In this document: positions 14,975-15,324 of the stretch, one piece after another | Layout: each line of letters begins with the position of its first letter | How positions within the stretch are numbered: position 1 is the stretch's first letter | Origin: Pseudomonadota bacterium | Lineage (GTDB): Bacteria; Pseudomonadota; Alphaproteobacteria; Rs-D84 | Direction: 5' to 3' | Assembly: GCA_009781955.1 (NCBI GenBank) | Contig: WQUT01000015.1 | Coordinates: forward strand, 1 to 15,324 | DNA: 15,324 nucleotides | Notes under the pieces: generated by a model | The model's database searches: none | Told to the model about the DNA's origin: nothing | Seen by the model: only the letters and a program-made list of their open reading frames with translations | Made by a program: the position numbers and the translations under genes

Positions 14975-15324
14975 ATGAATCATGTCCCGGTTCTTTTGGA
15001 AGAAGTATTGCGAACATTGGGCGACCTCGGTGGCAAAACGATTGTGGATTGCACGTTCGGCGCCGGGGGATATTCGCGCGCGTTCCTGGCGGCGGGCGCG
15101 AATGTCATCGCGTTTGACCGCGATTCATCGGTCATGCCGGCGGCGGAAAAATTCGCATCGGAATACGGTCCCGAAAGATTTCTTTTTATCAATGCTCCAT
15201 TTTCCGAGATTGGGAATCTTATTCGTCCCCCCACCGGCCCGCAACCCCGCGCGCCGACTCCCCCCAAGGGGGGAGTAGTTAAGTGCTCACCTGGGGCGGC
15301 TAGGATGAGTGCTGAATTACTCCC
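14975..15324 (+). CDS. rsmH: 16S rRNA (cytosine-1402-N4)-methyltransferase RsmH, N-terminal part with an in-frame repeat insert
   Basis: RsmH methylates C1402 in the decoding centre of 16S rRNA using S-adenosylmethionine. The start at 14975 gives MNHVPVLLEEVLRTLGDLGG, then the SAM-binding VDCTFGAGGYSRAFL, then VIAFDRDSSVMPAAEKF and FINAPFSEIGNLI, all standard for the family. At about residue 84, where VDGVVFDLGVSS is expected, the frame instead reads RPPTGPQPRAPTPPKGGVVK and CSPGAARMSAELL to the window edge. That part is encoded by a palindromic repeat. The frame stays open through it, while both other forward frames hit stops (TAG, TAA, TGA). The gene is 6 bases after dnaE and probably co-transcribed; only a weak GGAA precedes it. 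Usually rsmH sits in the mra/fts cell-wall cluster, so this place is unusual. The family call is sure; whether the protein is functional depends on sequence beyond the window. Confidence 0.92.
   Translation, partial: MNHVPVLLEEVLRTLGDLGGKTIVDCTFGAGGYSRAFLAAGANVIAFDRDSSVMPAAEKFASEYGPERFLFINAPFSEIGNLIRPPTGPQPRAPTPPKGGVVKCSPGAARMSAELL
15257..15324. repeat. Family A palindromic element, partial copy inside rsmH
   Basis: Hairpin B is ACTCCCCCC/GGGGGGAGT (15257-15276). The central hairpin is AGTAGTTAAGTGCTCA (15274-15289) with TGAGTGCTGAATTACT (15306-15321), 12 of 16 positions matching plus wobbles. The start of the second hairpin B (ACTCCC) coincides with the window edge. The order equals 8345-8418. 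The insertion may begin further left, around 15226, where rsmH similarity ends. Confidence 0.65.

Noticed and set aside
14980..15278. Alternative open frames on either strand over rsmH
   Set aside because: They overlap the well-supported RsmH N-terminus in other frames and encode arginine/serine-rich text without motifs.

Overview
The window looks like a stretch of chromosome from a small-genome, host- or gut-associated proteobacterium, most likely an alphaproteobacterium. That placement is inference. It rests on a type-A RNase P RNA, the DnaE and SecA types, Sec-secreted cysteine-rich giant proteins with InlB-like repeats, and palindromic repeats reminiscent of Rickettsiales. No taxonomic search was possible.

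Layout. (1) 1-6860, minus strand: two tandem paralogues begin with near-identical signal peptide and mature N-terminus. Only the start of the downstream one (1-173) is in the window. The other (440-6802) encodes a 2120-residue, very cysteine-rich secreted protein. Each has its own TTGCNN-18-TATAAT promoter, and a bidirectional terminator separates them. (2) 6860-7740: an RNase P RNA gene (rnpB) and a decayed REP-associated transposase (RAYT) fragment, interspersed with three copies of a 28-bp palindrome. (3) 7741-8574: a small gene of unknown function and a 252-bp giant nested palindrome. (4) 8575-15324, plus strand: secA (complete), dnaE (complete) and the start of rsmH, with dnaE and rsmH 6 bp apart.

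The most striking theme is palindromic DNA in every intergenic gap and also inside genes. Four families can be told apart. Family A is a mosaic of hairpin-built half-units (about 301-396, 8259-8510, 11248-11402, and 15257 to the window end). Family B is the 28-bp REP (three copies). Family C is bounded by GTCATTCCG-like inverted ends (7741-7815, 8032-8164). Family D is a GCGTGAAGCGTGAGGCG-type long hairpin inside the P12 arm of rnpB. Three insertions appear to sit in expressed genes without breaking them: in rnpB, in the small unknown ORF, and in-frame in rsmH. This resembles Rickettsia palindromic elements in behaviour, but I cannot match the sequences to a known family.

The housekeeping genes are otherwise normal: SecA would export the cysteine-rich proteins, DnaE is the replicative polymerase, and RsmH methylates 16S rRNA. 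The promoters of dnaE and of the small unknown gene place the predicted transcription start at or next to the ATG, so both may be leaderless.
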